A stretch of 8,032 bases of DNA from Firmicutes bacterium UBA3932 (lineage in GTDB: Bacteria > Bacillota > Clostridia > Peptostreptococcales > Anaerovoracaceae), in the NCBI GenBank assembly GCA_002385825.1, contig DGEG01000065.1, positions 1-8,032 on the forward strand, in the 5' to 3' direction. Each line of letters opens with the position of its first letter. Positions within the stretch are counted from its first letter, which is position 1. Of the stretch, positions 6,551-8,032 are shown in pieces. A program made the position numbers and the translations under genes. The notes under the pieces were generated by a model. It ran no database searches. It was not told the origin of the DNA and saw nothing but the letters and a program-made list of their open reading frames with translations.

Positions 6551-7743
6551 TTGCTGTATTGAGGAAGCTTTTAAATATTCGTGGATTTAACAATGCCACT
6601 TCTTCCATCGTTGCTATTCTTGCCGGTCTGCTCTTCGGGTTTATTGTTCTCCTGATAAGTAACCCCTCTCAGGCAGCCGACGGCTTTGTCATCATCTTGA
6701 AGGGAGGTTTCTCCACAGGTGCAAAAGGGATGGGGCAGGTAATGTACTTTGCCACACCCCTGATCCTTACGGGTCTTTCCGTCGGTTTTGCTTTTAAAAC
6801 CGGGTTGTTTAACATCGGTGCTTCGGGACAATTCATCATGGGAGCCTTTGCCGCCGTATATATCGGTGTAAAGTGGACCTTCATCCCCGCGCCTTTCCAC
6901 TGGATGGTCGCTCTTCTTGCCGCCACTCTTGTGGGAGCCTTGTGGGCGTTGATACCGGGTCTGCTTAAAGCTTATCTTAACGTGCATGAAGTCATCTCCA
7001 CCATCATGATGAATTATATCGGGATGTACCTCGCAAACTATTTGGTGAAAACCACGGTATACGATTCCAAGAAAGCCCTTTCCATGAGCGTTGCCGAATC
7101 GGCGGTTTTGCCTAAAGCGGGATTGGACAAGATATTTTACAATACCATGGGCTCTTCCGGGGCGGTGGATGTGTCCACGGTGAACTGCGGATTTTACATT
7201 GCCATAGTAATGGCCATCATCATATACATCGTACTGAACAAGACCACTTTCGGTTACGAGCTCAAAGCGTGCGGGTTTAACCGAGATGCCAGCAAGTACG
7301 CCGGAATCAACGAAAAAAGAAGCATCGTACTCTCCATGGTCATTGCGGGAGCGTTAGCCGGACTTGGAGGCGGGCTGCTCTATCTCTCCGGAGCCAGCGG
7401 GCGTCATATTAAACCTGTGGACGTGTTGGCGCCGGAAGGCTTCAACGGAATCCCCGTTGCGCTGTTGGGGTTATCCAATCCCATAGGAATAATCTTCTCC
7501 GCCATCTTTATTTCCTACATTACCTTGGGCGGAAATTACCTTCAGACTTTGGATTTTGTTCCTGAAATTATCGATATCATCATTGCTTGCATCATTTACT
7601 TCAGCGCTTTTGCTCTCATATTCAGAAACATTTTGCCCGCGTTGCTGAAATGGAGACTGAGTGTTGCTGAAAAAAAGAGAAGCCAGTCTTCTGACAGTGA
7701 TGAGGAAGGGCTGGCAACAGAAACAGAGGAGGGTAAGGAATAA
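6547..7743 (+). CDS. nupP: nucleoside ABC transporter permease, first subunit
   Basis: A 398-residue inner-membrane permease of the BPD_transp_2 type, matching NupP/YufP by sequence character and position. Its start overlaps the ATPase stop by 4 bases, with AAAGGAG (6531-6537) as ribosome site. Hydrophobic segments are visible near residues 19-38, 66-83, 90-110, 118-143, 149-167, 213-231, 258-282, 298-325 and 337-358. The family motif LFNIGASGQ (87-95) follows the second segment. The polar segment YELKACGFNRDASKYAGIN (237-255) is the likely cytoplasmic coupling loop that docks on the ATPase. The protein ends in a hydrophilic, acidic tail of about 24 residues (Ser, Asp and Glu rich). It should form the translocation channel together with the next gene product. 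The nucleoside substrate is inferred from family and operon. Confidence 0.93.
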   Translation: MIAVLRKLLNIRGFNNATSSIVAILAGLLFGFIVLLISNPSQAADGFVIILKGGFSTGAKGMGQVMYFATPLILTGLSVGFAFKTGLFNIGASGQFIMGAFAAVYIGVKWTFIPAPFHWMVALLAATLVGALWALIPGLLKAYLNVHEVISTIMMNYIGMYLANYLVKTTVYDSKKALSMSVAESAVLPKAGLDKIFYNTMGSSGAVDVSTVNCGFYIAIVMAIIIYIVLNKTTFGYELKACGFNRDASKYAGINEKRSIVLSMVIAGALAGLGGGLLYLSGASGRHIKPVDVLAPEGFNGIPVALLGLSNPIGIIFSAIFISYITLGGNYLQTLDFVPEIIDIIIACIIYFSAFALIFRNILPALLKWRLSVAEKKRSQSSDSDEEGLATETEEGKE

Positions 7744-8032
7744 TGAATATTTTATATCTGGTAGTTCAACAGACCATGTTCTTTTCTATCCCTCTGCTCA
7801 TAGTGGCTTTGGGCGGCGTATTCACTGAACGAGGCGGTGTCACCAATATCGCTTTGGACGGTATGATGATCATGGGGGCATTTACAAGTATTTTCTTCAT
7901 AAACAGGATGGGCGGAGTCATGAGCGGGCAGCCTTTGCTGTTGCTTGCCATCCTCATTGCCGTGGCCACAGGAATGATCTTTTCGTTGCTGCATGCCTAC
8001 GCATCGGTAAATATGAAGGCCGATCAGATTAT
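7743..8032 (+). CDS. nupQ: nucleoside ABC transporter permease, second subunit, 3' end missing
   Basis: The first 96 codons of a second permease; the gene runs off the right edge. The start ATG (7743-7745) shares one base with the preceding stop (TAATG) and follows GAGGAGGG (7726-7733) at good spacing. The translation begins MNILYLVVQQ. It has a hydrophobic segment over about residues 10-26, the family-typical stretch FTERGGVTNIALDGMMIMGAF (residues 27-47), another hydrophobic stretch (about 65-85), and then VNMKADQI, which precedes a conserved region in NupQ/YufQ-type permeases. NIALDG stands where homologues commonly have NIGLEG, a conservative difference. It should pair with the preceding permease as a heterodimeric channel. 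Confidence 0.9.
   Translation, partial: MNILYLVVQQTMFFSIPLLIVALGGVFTERGGVTNIALDGMMIMGAFTSIFFINRMGGVMSGQPLLLLAILIAVATGMIFSLLHAYASVNMKADQI

Noticed and set aside
7752..7994. Minus-strand open frame at the right end
   Set aside because: The + strand encodes a clear permease N-terminus with a coupled start, so the reverse frame is a shadow.

Overview
The window looks like chromosomal DNA from a Gram-positive bacterium, most likely a member of the Bacillota (Clostridia-like). The reasons are two lipoprotein signal peptides with classical lipoboxes, strong purine-rich Shine-Dalgarno sites, three candidate promoters with perfect TATAAT -10 boxes, a probable LysM wall-binding remnant, and a transporter cluster in the same order as Bacillus subtilis nupNOPQ. 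No genus can be named from sequence alone. All genes lie on the + strand and fill most of the window. No tRNA, rRNA, CRISPR array, insertion sequence or phage gene was seen.

Layout. Positions 1-2184 hold the 3' part of a large secreted-type M28 metallopeptidase gene. Its reading frame is open to the left edge and begins inside what looks like the end of a LysM domain, followed by a Pro/Glu linker. A candidate terminator (2212-2260) closes it. The 291-base gap to the next gene also holds a good promoter (2336-2364). Two consecutive genes then encode basic-membrane-protein (BMP) family substrate-binding lipoproteins. The first (2476-3495) resembles the PnrA/TmpC branch and the second (3620-4729) resembles the YufN/NupN branch. 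The second has its own promoter (3536-3564). A strong hairpin terminator (4811-4848) follows, then a new promoter (4881-4908) and a leader of about 100 bases containing inverted repeats. After that come a two-domain ABC ATPase (5012-6550), a first membrane permease (6547-7743) and the start of a second permease (7743-8032, cut by the window edge). The last three genes overlap by 4 and 1 bases and are almost certainly translationally coupled.

How the parts work together. The binding lipoproteins would capture a nucleoside (or related BMP ligand) outside the membrane and deliver it to a channel made of the two permeases, powered by the ATPase. The binding proteins and the membrane machinery sit in separately promoted units divided by a terminator, which fits a need for more binding protein than transporter. 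The upstream peptidase, probably wall-bound, may contribute to extracellular nutrient scavenging, but a direct link to nucleoside uptake is only inferred from proximity.

I did not find a clearly new system. The most unusual items are the LysM-PA-M28-helical peptidase with a Glu where the family usually has an Asp metal ligand, the pairing of two diverged BMP proteins before one transporter, and the unexplained leader before the ATPase gene.
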